Assembly: GCF_000397065.2 (NCBI RefSeq)
Contig: NZ_KE007328.1
Coordinates: 62,001 to 126,000, forward strand
Length of the DNA: 64,000 nt
Direction: 5' to 3'
Source: Marinobacter lipolyticus SM19
GTDB lineage: Bacteria; Pseudomonadota; Gammaproteobacteria; Pseudomonadales; Oleiphilaceae
In this document: one piece after another, positions 18,130 through 28,332 of the stretch
Layout: each line of letters begins with the position of its first letter
Position numbering within the stretch: position 1 is the stretch's first letter
Made by a program: the position numbers and the translations under genes
The notes under the pieces: model-generated
Told to the model about the DNA's origin: nothing
Databases searched by the model: none
The model's input: the letters and a program-made list of their open reading frames with translations, nothing else

Positions 18130-19314
18130 TTGGACCTTCAACTTTCCAGCCGAGTACAGGCAATCAAGCCCTCTCCCACCCTCGCTGTCACCAACAAAGC
18201 AGCCGAATTACGCGCTGCTGGCCAGGACATTATCGGCCTCGGTGCCGGCGAGCCGGACTTCGACACCCCTGAACACATCAAACAGGCAGCCATGGAGGCC
18301 ATTAAGAACGGCCAGACCAAGTACACTGCCGTAGATGGCACGCCCGCGCTGAAAAAGGCGATTATTGCGAAGTTCAAACGGGACAACGGCCTGGAATACG
18401 AAGCCAACCAGATTTTAGTAAGCAGTGGTGGCAAACAGAGCTTTTTCAACCTCGCCCTTGCCACACTGAATCCAGGTGATGAAGCCATCATCCCGGCGCC
18501 GTACTGGGTCTCCTACCCGGATATGGTGCTGGTCGCTGAAGGCCAGCCGGTCATCATTGATACCACCGCTGACACCCGCTTCAAGATCACCGCGGAACAG
18601 CTGGAAAACGCCATTACCGATCGCACCCGCCTGTTCGTGATCAACAGCCCGTCCAACCCCAGCGGTATGGCCTATACCCTGGAAGAGCTGCAGGCCATTG
18701 GTGAGGTGCTGAAAAAACACCCGCAGATCATGATCGCCACCGACGACATGTACGAACCGATTCTGTGGACCGGCAAGCCGTTCTGCAACATCCTGAACGC
18801 CACCCCGGAACTTTACGACCGCACGTTCGTTCTGAATGGTGTATCCAAGGCTTACTCCATGACTGGCTGGCGTATCGGCTACGCCGCAGGCCCGGCAAAA
18901 ATCATCGGCGCCATGAAGAAGATCCAGTCCCAGAGCACGTCCAACCCGGCGTCGATCTCTCAGGCCGCCGCACAGGCTGCCCTGGATGGCCCGCAGGATT
19001 GCGTGAGTGAGATGGTCACAGCGTTCAAGGAACGTCATGACTGGCTGGTAGAGGCCCTGAACAAGCTGCCTGGCGTAGAGTGTCTGACTGGTGACGGAAC
19101 CTTCTATGTGTTCCCGAGCTTCCAGGGCGCTATCGATGCCGACAGCAGCGTCAGCACCGATGTTGAATTCGCCGAGAAGCTGCTGACTGAAGCGGGCGTG
19201 GCCCTGGTTCCAGGCTCGGCGTTTGGTTGCCCAGGCCACATGCGCCTGAGCTTTGCGACCAGCATGGATAACCTGAAAAAGGCCATCGAGCGGTTGCAGA
19301 AAGCCCTCGGCTAA
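18130..19314 (+). CDS. Aspartate aminotransferase, class I (AspC/AatA-like)
   Basis: A PLP enzyme exchanging amino groups between aspartate and 2-oxoglutarate. It has 394 residues and is closest in pattern to the Ib-type aspartate/prephenate aminotransferases (SRVQAIKPSPTLAVTNKA, GAGEPDFDTPEHI). The PLP lysine is Lys240 in NGVSKAYSMTGWRIGY. NSPSNPSG and the C-terminal arginine region GCPGHMRLSFATS are present. The start is TTG at 18130, with AAGGAG seven bases upstream. Upstream in-frame sequence is Arg/Thr-rich and not family-like. It is divergent from uvrB. Confidence 0.93.
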   Translation: MDLQLSSRVQAIKPSPTLAVTNKAAELRAAGQDIIGLGAGEPDFDTPEHIKQAAMEAIKNGQTKYTAVDGTPALKKAIIAKFKRDNGLEYEANQILVSSGGKQSFFNLALATLNPGDEAIIPAPYWVSYPDMVLVAEGQPVIIDTTADTRFKITAEQLENAITDRTRLFVINSPSNPSGMAYTLEELQAIGEVLKKHPQIMIATDDMYEPILWTGKPFCNILNATPELYDRTFVLNGVSKAYSMTGWRIGYAAGPAKIIGAMKKIQSQSTSNPASISQAAAQAALDGPQDCVSEMVTAFKERHDWLVEALNKLPGVECLTGDGTFYVFPSFQGAIDADSSVSTDVEFAEKLLTEAGVALVPGSAFGCPGHMRLSFATSMDNLKKAIERLQKALG

Positions 19315-19331
19315 AAAGTTTTGGCCAGGGG

Positions 19332-19360
19332 TTGACGGGGCGGTATAGCCACCTTAATAT
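19332..19360 (+). promoter_or_regulatory. sigma-70 promoter of the second tRNA-Asn, with GC-rich discriminator
   Basis: TTGACG (19332-19337), a 17-base spacer and TAATAT (19355-19360), then ACGCGCC. It shares the TTGAC -35, 17-base spacing and CGCGCC discriminator with the first tRNA-Asn promoter, although the spacers differ. Confidence 0.82.
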
Positions 19361-19384
19361 ACGCGCCTCGTCACATGACGACGT

Positions 19385-19460
19385 TCCCCGATAGCTCAGT
19401 TGGTAGAGCAACGGACTGTTAATCCGTTTGTCGCTGGTTCGAGCCCAGCTCGGGGAGCCA
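19385..19460 (+). tRNA. tRNA-Asn(GTT), second identical copy
   Basis: A 76-base cloverleaf identical to 4642-4717. The anticodon loop is CTGTTAA and CCA is encoded. It lies directly after the aspartate aminotransferase gene but has its own promoter. Confidence 0.98.
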
Positions 19461-19469
19461 CTATTCCGA

Positions 19470-19505
19470 AAGCCCGCTAATTCTCTGAGTTAGCGGGTTT
19501 TTTCG
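19470..19505 (+). terminator. Intrinsic terminator of the second tRNA-Asn
   Basis: GCCCGCTAA (19472-19480) pairs with TTAGCGGGT (19490-19498) around a nine-base loop. A run of T follows to 19503. From here to 19702 I see no gene. Confidence 0.88.
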
Positions 19506-19702
19506 TTTTTGGCCTTTATGGTTTGTATTCCTGGCTGGATTGGTGGTTGCTGTTTTGGTTCTGCCCTAGCCTGCTTGGTTTGGGGTATGGGGCGATGGGA
19601 GCTTTCTCCCAAAAACCGCTACGAGCACCCCTCCGGGGTCCAGCCACACCACTCCCGCCAAACATAAAGGTTAGGGTCGAACTAGAATGCCAGGCACCGA
19701 AG

Positions 19703-20413
19703 TCAGAGGGCCACGATCTCAGAGTGAATAGCCTCCAAAGCCGCCAGAGGGTCAGAGGCCTGGGTAATCGGACGCCCGATAACTAGGTAGTCGGACCCGG
19801 CCTTGAGGGCATCCGTAGGCGTCATGATGCGTTGTTGGTCGCCTTTGGCGGCGCTCAGGGGACGGATGCCCGGGGTGATCAGTTTGAAGTCGGTGCCCTG
19901 TTCGGCTTTCAGCTTGGGGGCTTCCTGGGCGGAGCAGACGACACCGTCGAGGCCGCAGTTTTTGGTGAGGGTGGCCAGGCGGGAGACGTGGGCCTCCGGG
20001 CTCTCGGTGATGCCGATACCTGCCAGGTCATCCGCTGACATGCTGGTGAGTACGGTAACCGCGATCAGTAACGGGCGGTCAGCGCCGAAGGCTTCCAGGC
20101 GCTCGCGACAGGCGACCATCATGTTTTCGCCGCCGGAGGCGTGGACGTTCACCATCCACACGCCAAGATCCGCCGCCGCCGCTACTGCTGCGGAGGTAGT
20201 GTTGGGGATATCGTGGAATTTGAGATCCAGGAACACATCGAAACCGCGGTCCTGCAGGCCGCGTACCAGAGACGGACCGGAGCGGGTGAACAGCTCCTTG
20301 CCGACTTTCAGGCGGCATTTCGCCGGGTCCAGCTGATCCACCAGCGCCAGCGCGGGGTTTTCTGAAGGGAAATCGAGAGCGACGAGGATTTTCGGGTCGT
20401 TTTTGGTTTGCAC
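19703..20413 (-). CDS. pyrF: Orotidine 5'-phosphate decarboxylase
   Basis: The last step of UMP synthesis (OMP to UMP). It has 236 residues, a TIM barrel. [14 protein letters not shown] starts the barrel and [10 protein letters not shown] is the active-site signature with the Asp-Lys-Asp set. TPGIRP and the phosphate-binding IGRPIT lie near the C-terminus. It sits 34 bases downstream of lapB as the last gene of the supra-operon. Confidence 0.97.
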   Translation of the reverse strand: MQTKNDPKILVALDFPSENPALALVDQLDPAKCRLKVGKELFTRSGPSLVRGLQDRGFDVFLDLKFHDIPNTTSAAVAAAADLGVWMVNVHASGGENMMVACRERLEAFGADRPLLIAVTVLTSMSADDLAGIGITESPEAHVSRLATLTKNCGLDGVVCSAQEAPKLKAEQGTDFKLITPGIRPLSAAKGDQQRIMTPTDALKAGSDYLVIGRPITQASDPLAALEAIHSEIVAL

Positions 20414-20447
20414 GGTCGGATCCTGCAGATAATCGAATTAAAAAGGG

Positions 20448-21617
20448 CTATTCGGCTTCCACGCCCTGAATCGGGCGAACGGTTTCCCATTGTTTACAAC
20501 TGGGACACAGCCAGTGCAGCTGCCGGCCCGAGAAACCACAGCTGACGCATCGGTAAACCGGTCGGTTGGCCAGAATCAGGTGACCGATACGGCTGACGAG
20601 ACGACCTTCATCAGTCGTCATGCCTTTCTCGTAGCCTGCCATCTCCACCAGACGCAACAACCCCCGGACACTGGGACGAACCTCCAGCTCAAGGCGTAAC
20701 AAATCAATAGCAGCTGGACGACCGGATGCACGCTCCACCGACTCCACCAGCGCCAACAGCAGGCTGGTGCTCGGCCAGGTTTCGTAAAGCTTGCGGAGTT
20801 TTTTCACCAGGCGCCCGATATCGCCGTGCTCATGCTCCAGCTTCATCAGACGATCGACCGCTTCGGAACCAAATTCCGGGTTCTGATCAAATACTTTCAA
20901 ACTCTGACTCGCAGCTTCCTTGAAACTGCCCTGCCGTACCTGCAACTTCATAATGATAAAGGTGGCCCGGACGCATGATTGATCGTAATCCAGCGCTTCT
21001 TTGGCCAGTTTCTGAGCGCCCCAGCGATCATCGTTCTTAAGGGCTTCATCGGCAAGTTCACAAGTGATATAGGCCAGGGTTTTCAGAACGGCAGGATCGG
21101 TCTGACCGCTCGTCAGGGTTCTGGCAACCTGAGCTGCTTTCTCCCATTCTTTTTCCTGCTGATACAACTCAATCAGCTGTAATGCCGATTTCCGGCCGTA
21201 TTCCCGGTCCCCCATCAATTCATGGAGCAACGTTTCCGCCCTATCCAGAAGACCGGCATTCAGATAATCCAGCGCAAGCTCGAACGTCACTTGCGGGGAG
21301 AAACGGGTTGGAAGTTCCGGGCGGGCAAGCAGGTTTTGATGAATCAGAATTGCCCTGTCGGTTTCACCCTTGTGGCGGAAATGAGCACCAACAGAAAGAT
21401 GCAGGCTAACTGTGTCGCGGTTTACTGCCAAGGACTGGACAAAGTTCTCTACCGCCTGGTCGGAGTAGTTGGTAAACAGAAACTGAAGACGATCCCGCAC
21501 CGACTCTTCGTCTGAAATGGCTTTCTTGGAGCGCCGCGTGGAACTGCCAAGGCGCCCGGCAAACCAACCAGCCGCCACAGCGATTGTCAGAAGCAGCCAT
21601 TGAAGCACTATGTCCAT
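20448..21617 (-). CDS. lapB: Lipopolysaccharide assembly protein LapB (YciM)
   Basis: An inner-membrane anchored TPR protein that, in enterobacteria, adjusts LPS synthesis by promoting FtsH-dependent turnover of LpxC. It has 389 residues. The N-terminal helix (VLQWLLLTIAVAAGWFAGRL) anchors it. About nine TPR-like repeats follow (ALDYLNAGLLDRAETLL and similar). A C-terminal rubredoxin-like metal site has Cys357, Cys360, Cys371 and Cys374. Its ATG overlaps the lapA stop by one base (TAATG), so the two are coupled. Confidence 0.96.
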   Translation of the reverse strand: MDIVLQWLLLTIAVAAGWFAGRLGSSTRRSKKAISDEESVRDRLQFLFTNYSDQAVENFVQSLAVNRDTVSLHLSVGAHFRHKGETDRAILIHQNLLARPELPTRFSPQVTFELALDYLNAGLLDRAETLLHELMGDREYGRKSALQLIELYQQEKEWEKAAQVARTLTSGQTDPAVLKTLAYITCELADEALKNDDRWGAQKLAKEALDYDQSCVRATFIIMKLQVRQGSFKEAASQSLKVFDQNPEFGSEAVDRLMKLEHEHGDIGRLVKKLRKLYETWPSTSLLLALVESVERASGRPAAIDLLRLELEVRPSVRGLLRLVEMAGYEKGMTTDEGRLVSRIGHLILANRPVYRCVSCGFSGRQLHWLCPSCKQWETVRPIQGVEAE

Positions 21618-21919
21618 TAAAGAGTCCGGTCGTTCTCGGCCCTGGATTTCTCCAATGCCTGCTCGGTACGAGCAAGTCGTTTCTCAAGGTTCCGGCGCGA
21701 AACAGAGGTTCGAAAAGTCGCCAGCATGGTAATCAGAACACCGAGCAGTGCGCCAATAACAAAGGACATGATAATCCAGACGGCCACACCATGAGGCTGG
21801 GTCTCAAAGATCAGGAAATTCAGGGAAACCGCCATCTGGTTATTCAGGGAAAAGACCAGTGCCAGCAGGACCAGGAACAAAATCAACAGAACAATGAGAA
21901 TTTTCTGCAATCCTGCCAT
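21617..21919 (-). CDS. lapA: LapA-domain inner-membrane protein
   Basis: A small membrane protein (100 residues from the ATG at 21919). Two hydrophobic helices (ILIVLLILFLVLLALVFSL and VAVWIIMSFVIGALLGVLI) are followed by a basic, coiled-coil-prone tail (RRNLEKRLARTEQALEKS). This is the LapA (DUF1049) architecture, partner of LapB in LPS assembly. An in-frame TTG at 21937 is a less likely start, because the GGGGAG Shine-Dalgarno lies between the two. Confidence 0.92.
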   Translation of the reverse strand: MAGLQKILIVLLILFLVLLALVFSLNNQMAVSLNFLIFETQPHGVAVWIIMSFVIGALLGVLITMLATFRTSVSRRNLEKRLARTEQALEKSRAENDRTL

Positions 21920-21981
21920 CGATATAAAGCTCCCCAAGGATGGTGTGTGCCGCGGCTAGTGTCTTGTCCAGTAAAGGACAA

Positions 21982-22278
21982 TCAGAAGCCTTTCTTCAGG
22001 CTGTCATTAACCTGTTCGCGCAACTCCTTGCCCGGCTTGAAATGCGGCACAAACTTGGCCGGTAGCTGTACGGCTTCGCCGGTTTTCGGGTTCCGGCCGG
22101 TTCTTGCCGCACGATGATGCAGGGAGAAACTGCCAAATCCACGAATCTCAATCCTCTGGCCATTGGACAGCGACTGAGACATATGCTCAATAATCGTTTT
22201 TACAGCCAGCTCCACATCTTTCACGGAAAGCTGTGTTTGCTTGGATGCAATCAGCTCAACCAGTTCGGACTTCGTCAT
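21982..22278 (-). CDS. ihfB: Integration host factor subunit beta
   Basis: A DNA-bending nucleoid protein; it forms the IHF heterodimer with IhfA. It has 98 residues. [18 protein letters not shown] starts the HU/IHF fold. The DNA-binding arm contains [15 protein letters not shown] and [20 protein letters not shown], with the intercalating Pro in RNPKTG. It lies downstream of the rpsA terminator and 62 bases upstream of lapA. Confidence 0.97.
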   Translation of the reverse strand: MTKSELVELIASKQTQLSVKDVELAVKTIIEHMSQSLSNGQRIEIRGFGSFSLHHRAARTGRNPKTGEAVQLPAKFVPHFKPGKELREQVNDSLKKGF

Positions 22279-22360
22279 GAGGCTCTTCCCTCTTCTTTAT
22301 TATTGGATAGCCGGTTACCAGCTCCATGCCCCCTAGTTTAGCCAAACCAGAAAAAAACAC

Positions 22361-22392
22361 AAAAAAAACGGGCTCTTAGAGCCCGTTTTTTT
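22361..22392. terminator. Bidirectional terminator between rpsA and ihfB
   Basis: CGGGCTC (22369-22375) pairs with GAGCCCG (22379-22385), flanked by A-runs on the left and T-runs on the right. The minus-strand reading ends rpsA and partly separates it from ihfB-lapAB. Confidence 0.85.
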
Positions 22393-22408
22393 ATACCAAC
22401 CGGAAAAT

Positions 22409-24100
22409 TTATTCCTTGTTGGCGTTTTGCTGCTGCATCTGCTCCTTGATGAGATCACCGATGGTGGTCGCACCAGAAGTTTCAGCGGTCTTGCTGCGCA
22501 CGTTCTCAAGCGCCTGCTTGTCGTCCTCAACGTCTTTGGACTTCACAGACAGATTGATAATGCGGTTCTTGCGATCGATGCTGATGATCTTCGCTTCCAC
22601 TTCTTCGCCTTCCTTCAGCGCGTTGCGTGCGTCTTCAACACGGTCACGGCTGATTTCGGAAGCCTTCAGAACAGCTTCAACTTCGTCGTTCAGGGAGATA
22701 GTAGCTGCCTTGGCGTCAACGGCGGATACAGTGCCCTTAACAATGGAGCCCTTGTCGTTCAACTGAACAAACTCGGCGAACGGATCGCTTTCCAGCTGCT
22801 TGATGCCCAGGGAGATGCGCTCACGCTCCGGGTCAACAGACAGGATAACGGTTTCAACTTCGTCGCCCTTCTTGTATTCACGAACGGCTTCTTCGCCAGT
22901 CTCGTTCCAGCTGATGTCAGACAGGTGAACCAGGCCGTCGATACCACCGTCCAGTCCGATGAAGATACCAAAGTCAGTGATTGACTTGATCTTACCGGAG
23001 ATACGGTCGCCCTTGTTGAACTTGCTGGAGAAGTCTTCCCATGGGTTGGAAACACACTGCTTGATACCCAGGGAAATACGACGACGCTCTTCGTCGATAT
23101 CCAGAATCATCACGTCTACTTCGTCGCCTACCTGAACAACTTTGGACGGATGGATGTTCTTGTTGGTCCAATCCATTTCGGATACGTGAACCAGACCCTC
23201 AACACCTTCTTCCAGCTCAGCAAAGCAGCCGTAGTCGGTCAGGTTGGTAACGCGAGCCTTGACCTTGCTGTTCTCCGGATAGCGACCCTTGATATCAACC
23301 CAGGGATCTTCACCCAGCTGCTTCAGACCCAGGGATACACGGTTACGCTCACGGTCGAACTTCAGTACCTTGACGTTGATCTCGTCGCCCACATTCACGA
23401 TTTCGCTCGGATGCTTGATACGCTTCCAGGCCATATCAGTGATGTGCAGCAGGCCGTCAACACCGCCCAGATCCACGAACGCGCCGTAGTCGGTCAGGTT
23501 CTTGACGATACCCTTGATTTCCAGACCTTCGGTCAGGGTTTCCAGCAGAGCTTCACGCTCGGCGCTGTTTTCAGCTTCCAGAACGGCGCGGCGGGAAACA
23601 ACCACGTTGTTACGCTTCTGGTCCAGCTTGATAACCTTGAATTCGAGCTCTTTGTTCTCCAGGTGCGCGGTGTCGCGAACCGGACGAACGTCTACCAGAG
23701 AGCCTGGCAGGAAGGCACGGATGCCGGCCAGATCGACGGTGAAACCACCCTTGACCTTGCCATTAATAATACCCTTGACCACTTCTTCAGCTTCGAAGGA
23801 CTTCTCGAGTACCTTCCAGGCTTCAGCGCGCTTGGCCTTTTCGCGGGACAGACGAGTTTCACCGAAACCGTCTTCAACAGCGTCGAGAGCTACATCGACA
23901 ACGTCGCCAATAGCAACTTCCAACTCGCCTTTTTCGTTCAGAAACTGGGAGGCGGGGATAACGCCTTCGGACTTCAGTCCGGCGTTAACGGTGACCCAGT
24001 CGTTGTCGACGTCAACTACGGTTCCCTGGACGATGGAACCCGGTTGCATGTCAATTTCTTTTAGGCTTTCTTCAAAAAGATCCGCAAAGCTCTCGCTCAT
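22409..24100 (-). CDS. rpsA: 30S ribosomal protein S1
   Basis: An mRNA-binding protein of the small subunit, required for initiation on many structured messages. It has 563 residues with six S1/OB repeats; repeat signatures include [37 protein letters not shown] and [19 protein letters not shown]. The start [13 protein letters not shown] is typical. It follows cmk, as in most gammaproteobacteria, with a 130-base gap that may hold its own promoter. Confidence 0.98.
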   Translation of the reverse strand: MSESFADLFEESLKEIDMQPGSIVQGTVVDVDNDWVTVNAGLKSEGVIPASQFLNEKGELEVAIGDVVDVALDAVEDGFGETRLSREKAKRAEAWKVLEKSFEAEEVVKGIINGKVKGGFTVDLAGIRAFLPGSLVDVRPVRDTAHLENKELEFKVIKLDQKRNNVVVSRRAVLEAENSAEREALLETLTEGLEIKGIVKNLTDYGAFVDLGGVDGLLHITDMAWKRIKHPSEIVNVGDEINVKVLKFDRERNRVSLGLKQLGEDPWVDIKGRYPENSKVKARVTNLTDYGCFAELEEGVEGLVHVSEMDWTNKNIHPSKVVQVGDEVDVMILDIDEERRRISLGIKQCVSNPWEDFSSKFNKGDRISGKIKSITDFGIFIGLDGGIDGLVHLSDISWNETGEEAVREYKKGDEVETVILSVDPERERISLGIKQLESDPFAEFVQLNDKGSIVKGTVSAVDAKAATISLNDEVEAVLKASEISRDRVEDARNALKEGEEVEAKIISIDRKNRIINLSVKSKDVEDDKQALENVRSKTAETSGATTIGDLIKEQMQQQNANKE

Positions 24101-24230
24101 TATGTGTCCTATATGATCAACGCAAGTGTGCTCCGTGCCACCAGCAACACGGTCTGTTAGTAAGTTCCGGACGCAGCCTGTGGCTGGCAGATAGCGCTAC
24201 GACCGGCATTTCAACAACAAAAAGGTGTGG

Positions 24231-24914
24231 TCAGGCCTGGCCCGCTGCGGCCATACACCTGCCCAACACCTCTTCTATACTCAAGCCTGTAGAATCAATG
24301 ACTTGCGCATCATCCGCGGGCTTGAGAGGGGCTGCGGAACGGTTCATGTCCCGTTCATCGCGAACCCGTATCTCCTCTAAAAGGGCGTCAATATTAACAT
24401 CGACACCTGCGTCCTTCAACTGGCTGTAGCGTCGCCGGGCTCTCTCCTCGGCACTGGCCGTCAGGAAGATCTTGACCGGGGCGTCCGGAAATACCACGGT
24501 GCCCATGTCGCGACCATCGGCCACCAGGCCGGGAGCCTGCCGGAAGTCCCGTTGGCGCTGCAACAGGGCATCGCGAACCGGCTGCATCACAGCAACCCTG
24601 GAGGCGTTGTCACCGGTCGTTTCTGTACGTATATCTGCGGTCACGTCCTGACCGGCGAGAATCACCCTGACCGGCTCACCTGCTGCCGTTGGCTCAAAGG
24701 CCACATCAAGACCAGCAGCCACCTTCACCAGACCCGCTTCATCGTCCAGGGCTACGCCCTGGCGCACGGCGGCCAGAGCTGTCAAGCGATACAGCGCACC
24801 GCTGTCCAGCAAATGCCAGCCCAGCTTGCGAGCGAGCATCTGGGTAACGGTACCCTTGCCGGAGCCTCCCGGGCCGTCAATGGTGATGACCGGAGCCTTG
24901 GTGCTGGGCATCAT
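24231..24914 (-). CDS. cmk: Cytidylate kinase
   Basis: Phosphorylates CMP and dCMP with ATP. About 227 residues. The P-loop GPGGSGKGT lies at 14-22, DSGALYRL follows, and [20 protein letters not shown] is a family block. The start is ATG at 24914 or 24911 (ATGATG) after AAGGAGGGG. The first ATG overlaps the TGA of tyrA-aroA (ATGA), so the genes are coupled. Confidence 0.96.
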   Translation of the reverse strand: MMPSTKAPVITIDGPGGSGKGTVTQMLARKLGWHLLDSGALYRLTALAAVRQGVALDDEAGLVKVAAGLDVAFEPTAAGEPVRVILAGQDVTADIRTETTGDNASRVAVMQPVRDALLQRQRDFRQAPGLVADGRDMGTVVFPDAPVKIFLTASAEERARRRYSQLKDAGVDVNIDALLEEIRVRDERDMNRSAAPLKPADDAQVIDSTGLSIEEVLGRCMAAAGQA

Positions 24915-27139
24915 TCCCCTCCTTCGGCGGTTATGCGAATGCCGGTGTTGCGGGCAAGTTCCACAAATCCCGGGAATGACGTCGCCACGTTGGCGCAATC
25001 GGTCACCTCAATATCTCCGGTTGCCCGTAGAGACGCTACGGCAAAAGACATGGCTATGCGATGATCCCCGTGACTGTCGACCGTACCACCACCAATAGTC
25101 TGACCGCCGTCGATAATAATGCCATCGGGTGTTACGGTGGTTTCGACGCCGAGTGCCGCCAGGCCATCCGCCATCACCTGAATCCGATCGCTCTCTTTTA
25201 CCCGCAGTTCTTCCGCCCCGCGCAGGACCGTGCGACCTTCAGCGCAGGCGGCGGCAATGAACAGGACCGGGAACTCATCAATCGCCAGAGGTACCTGATC
25301 TTCCGGGATATCAATACCCTTGAGTTGTGCGGAACGGACCTTCAGATCCGCCACCGGCTCGCCACCGATCTCGCGCTCTTCCAAAACTTCAATGTCCGCA
25401 CCCATCTTCTTCAGGATGTTAATGACGCCAACGCGCGTCGGGTTCATACCAACGTGGCGCAAAGTCAGTTCGGAATCCGGAGCAATACTGGCCGCTACAA
25501 GGAAAAAGGCCGCAGAGGAAATGTCAGCCGGCACATCAATAGCGGCAGCTTGCAGCCTGCCACCACCGGAAACACTGGCTGTAGCACCATCACGATGCAC
25601 ATGATAGCCAAATCCTGCCAGCATTCGTTCGGTATGGTCGCGGGTCGGCGCGGGCTCGGTTACCGAGGTGACACCTTCAGCATACAGGCCCGCCAGCAAC
25701 AGGCAGGATTTGACCTGGGCTGACGCTACCGGCATTTCGTAATGAATTCCCGTCAGCGGCTGGCCGCCACGAATCTTTAACGGTGGGCGACCACCGTCGG
25801 CGGTATCGATCACAGCCCCCATAGCGCGGAGCGGATCGGCAACACGCCCCATCGGCCGCTTCGAGAGACTGCTGTCACCGGTCAGTTCGGAATCAAACGG
25901 CTGCGCCGCCAGCAACCCCGAAAACAGGCGCATGGCAGTGCCAGAATTGCCCAGGTACAGCGGACCACGGGGCGCCTGCAGGCCATTCACACCCACTCCG
26001 TGAATGCACACAAACCCATCATCCGGCCCTTCGATGGTTACCCCCATGTCGCGAAACGCCTGCAGGGTTGCAAGACTGTCCTCTCCCTCCAGGAAGCCCT
26101 TTACTTCAGTGATCCCATCTGCCAGAGCGCCCAGCATGATGGAACGATGAGAAATGGATTTGTCCCCCGGCACCCGGATATCACCGGCAATGCTGCCACC
26201 GGGCTGAAGACGAAACGTTACCTGATTCTGACTGTTGTTTGTCACGTAAGCCTGTCCTGAAAGCATCTTCGAAAAATGTTCCCGCGCCGCCTTGGCGCGA
26301 CTGAAAACCCTGAGCATGGTCGCACCGTCTCCGTTGGCAATGGCGGTGCGGAGCTGGTCGAGATCGTGCGTAAAGTGGTCAATGACCCGCAGTACGGCAT
26401 CCTTGTTAGAGAGAAAAATGTCGTGCCACATTACCGGATCACTGGCAGCGATCCGCGTAAAGTCCCGGAAACCACCCGCCGCGTAGCGAAAAATATCCAG
26501 ATTCTCATCCTCGCCGGCCAGGGTGTCCACCAGCGAAAACGCAATCAGGTGCGGCAGATGACTGGTTGCCGCCAACACTTCATCATGGTAAGCCACGGAC
26601 ATGGTCAGGACGGTAGCACCACATCCCTCCCACAGCGCTTTCAAACGCGCCAGATCCCCGGCATCGACGTTATCTGGCGGCGTAAGAATGACCTTGTGAT
26701 TAGCGAACATCCCGGGGTTTGCTGCGCGGATACCACTTTTTTCGGATCCCGCGATTGGGTGGCCGGGAATCACGCGGGGTGAGAGCTCACCAAAAACTGC
26801 CCGCACATCTTCAACAAAGCTGGTCTTGGTGCTCCCTACGTCGGTAAGAATAGCGTCGGCGGGCAGATGGCATTTCAATTCTTCCAGAACCGTACGGGTA
26901 GCGCGAACCGGAACGGCAAGGATCACCAGCTCACAGCCGGCAACCGCTTCGGCAATGGTGCCAGCAGCCCGGTCAATGACACCCAGCTCAACCCCTAATG
27001 ACAACTCATCCTCTCGCTTGTCGGTGCCGACAACGGTTTTGGCCAGCCCGTTTTCACGCATGGCCTTCGCCAGTGAGCCGCCAATCAACCCCAGACCAAT
27101 AACGGCAACCCGACTGAACAGTGGCTTGGTCGTCGCCAC
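24911..27139 (-). CDS. aroA: Fused prephenate/arogenate dehydrogenase and 3-phosphoshikimate 1-carboxyvinyltransferase (TyrA-AroA)
   Basis: A two-enzyme polypeptide of 742 residues. Residues 1-297 are TyrA: NAD-binding GLGLIGG at 15-21, then [11 protein letters not shown]. After a short linker (near 300-306, NNSQNQ), EPSP synthase begins, with PGDKSISHR at 324-332 and [15 protein letters not shown] and DHRIAM later. It thus serves both the tyrosine branch and the common shikimate step. The start is GTG at 27139, one base after the hisC stop, with AGGGGG upstream. A 33-base longer in-frame start lies inside hisC and is unlikely. The fusion is known in Pseudomonas-like bacteria. Confidence 0.95.
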   Translation of the reverse strand: MATTKPLFSRVAVIGLGLIGGSLAKAMRENGLAKTVVGTDKREDELSLGVELGVIDRAAGTIAEAVAGCELVILAVPVRATRTVLEELKCHLPADAILTDVGSTKTSFVEDVRAVFGELSPRVIPGHPIAGSEKSGIRAANPGMFANHKVILTPPDNVDAGDLARLKALWEGCGATVLTMSVAYHDEVLAATSHLPHLIAFSLVDTLAGEDENLDIFRYAAGGFRDFTRIAASDPVMWHDIFLSNKDAVLRVIDHFTHDLDQLRTAIANGDGATMLRVFSRAKAAREHFSKMLSGQAYVTNNSQNQVTFRLQPGGSIAGDIRVPGDKSISHRSIMLGALADGITEVKGFLEGEDSLATLQAFRDMGVTIEGPDDGFVCIHGVGVNGLQAPRGPLYLGNSGTAMRLFSGLLAAQPFDSELTGDSSLSKRPMGRVADPLRAMGAVIDTADGGRPPLKIRGGQPLTGIHYEMPVASAQVKSCLLLAGLYAEGVTSVTEPAPTRDHTERMLAGFGYHVHRDGATASVSGGGRLQAAAIDVPADISSAAFFLVAASIAPDSELTLRHVGMNPTRVGVINILKKMGADIEVLEEREIGGEPVADLKVRSAQLKGIDIPEDQVPLAIDEFPVLFIAAACAEGRTVLRGAEELRVKESDRIQVMADGLAALGVETTVTPDGIIIDGGQTIGGGTVDSHGDHRIAMSFAVASLRATGDIEVTDCANVATSFPGFVELARNTGIRITAEGGE

Positions 27140-27140
27140 G

Positions 27141-28265
27141 TTACGCCCCCTGCCCCGACAGGCCGAGCGCATTGGAAAGAGCCTTCAACAGTTTTGCATT
27201 TTCCCGCTCAAGACCGATGGACACTCGCAGATGCCGGGGCATGCCATAACCGGCGATCGGTCGCACAATGACGCCCTGCTCGAGCAAGGACTGGTAAACG
27301 CCCATGGCATCATCCCCAACATCCACCGCGATGAAGTTACCCGCGGAAGGAATAAAGGACAGGCCAAGTTCGCCGAAGCCGGCTTCCAGCTGGGCCATCC
27401 CGCTGACATTGACCTTGCGGGAACGCTGCACGTATGCCTCATCCTCAAGAACCGCTGTCGCCGCGGCCAACGCTATGGTGTCCACATTGAACGGCTGGCG
27501 TACCCGGTTAAGAATATCCGCGATTTCAGGAGAACTGATGCTGTAGCCAACCCGCAACGCCGCCAGCCCCCAAGCTTTGGAGAAAGTACGGCAAACGATC
27601 AGATTCGGGAAACGGGACAGCAATTCGACACCATCAGCGTATCCCTCGCCCTGCAGGTATTCGCAGTAGGCTTCGTCCAGCACGACCACAACCCGCTCAG
27701 GGATTCGCTCCAGGAACGCCAGAATGGCTTCGGCGTTATGCACCGTACCAGTCGGGTTATTGGGGTTGGCCACAAAGACCAGCTTTGTGCGATCCGTCAC
27801 CGCTGCGGCCATGGCATCCAGATCGTGCCCCCAGTCCTTCGCAGGTACAGGGACGCCCTTGGCACCAATCGCCTGGGTGACCAGAGGATAAACCGCAAAC
27901 GCATACTGGGAAAACACCACCTCGGATTCCACATCTGCAAAGCAACGGGTAATCACCTCCAGCACATCATTGGAGCCATTGCCCAGGGTAATCTGCGACA
28001 TATCGACGCCGAAACGGGCCGCCAGTGCCTGCTTGAGGTCAAAGCCGTTACCGTCAGGGTAAAGGCACAACTCGCTGAGGGCTTCCCGGGCTGCGGCCAG
28101 CGCTTTTTCGCTTGGGCCCAGCGGATTCTCGTTACTGGCCAGCTTGATGATATCGGCGGGATCCAGCCCGAGTTCACGGGCCAGCTCATCGATGGGCTTG
28201 CCGGGCTGATAGGGGGACAGCGCCTGCACTCCCCTGACCGCCAGACTCTGATAATCAATCGACAT
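27141..28265 (-). CDS. hisC: Histidinol-phosphate aminotransferase (HisC2 type)
   Basis: A PLP aminotransferase of 374 residues. Family blocks are KLASNENPLGPS, VFVANPNNPTGTV and VVLDEAYCEY. The PLP lysine is Lys230 in VCRTFSKAWGLAALRVGY. It sits between pheA and tyrA-aroA, away from other histidine genes, so it may act mainly on aromatic substrates (phenylpyruvate or hydroxyphenylpyruvate). That is inferred from context; HisC enzymes of this type often accept both. Confidence 0.93.
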   Translation of the reverse strand: MSIDYQSLAVRGVQALSPYQPGKPIDELARELGLDPADIIKLASNENPLGPSEKALAAAREALSELCLYPDGNGFDLKQALAARFGVDMSQITLGNGSNDVLEVITRCFADVESEVVFSQYAFAVYPLVTQAIGAKGVPVPAKDWGHDLDAMAAAVTDRTKLVFVANPNNPTGTVHNAEAILAFLERIPERVVVVLDEAYCEYLQGEGYADGVELLSRFPNLIVCRTFSKAWGLAALRVGYSISSPEIADILNRVRQPFNVDTIALAAATAVLEDEAYVQRSRKVNVSGMAQLEAGFGELGLSFIPSAGNFIAVDVGDDAMGVYQSLLEQGVIVRPIAGYGMPRHLRVSIGLERENAKLLKALSNALGLSGQGA

Positions 28266-28332
28266 TACACCTTCCTCAACCCTGTCCGATTCGTTTTACT
28301 GTCAGTAACTTTCGCTGATGTCGCTACTCTCG

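Noticed and set aside
19523..19786. 87-codon plus-strand frame overlapping the end of pyrF
   Set aside because: TTG start without ribosome site, low-complexity start and overlap with pyrF.
23150..24064. 304-codon plus-strand frame opposite rpsA
   Set aside because: Repetitive antisense of the S1 repeats, not a gene.
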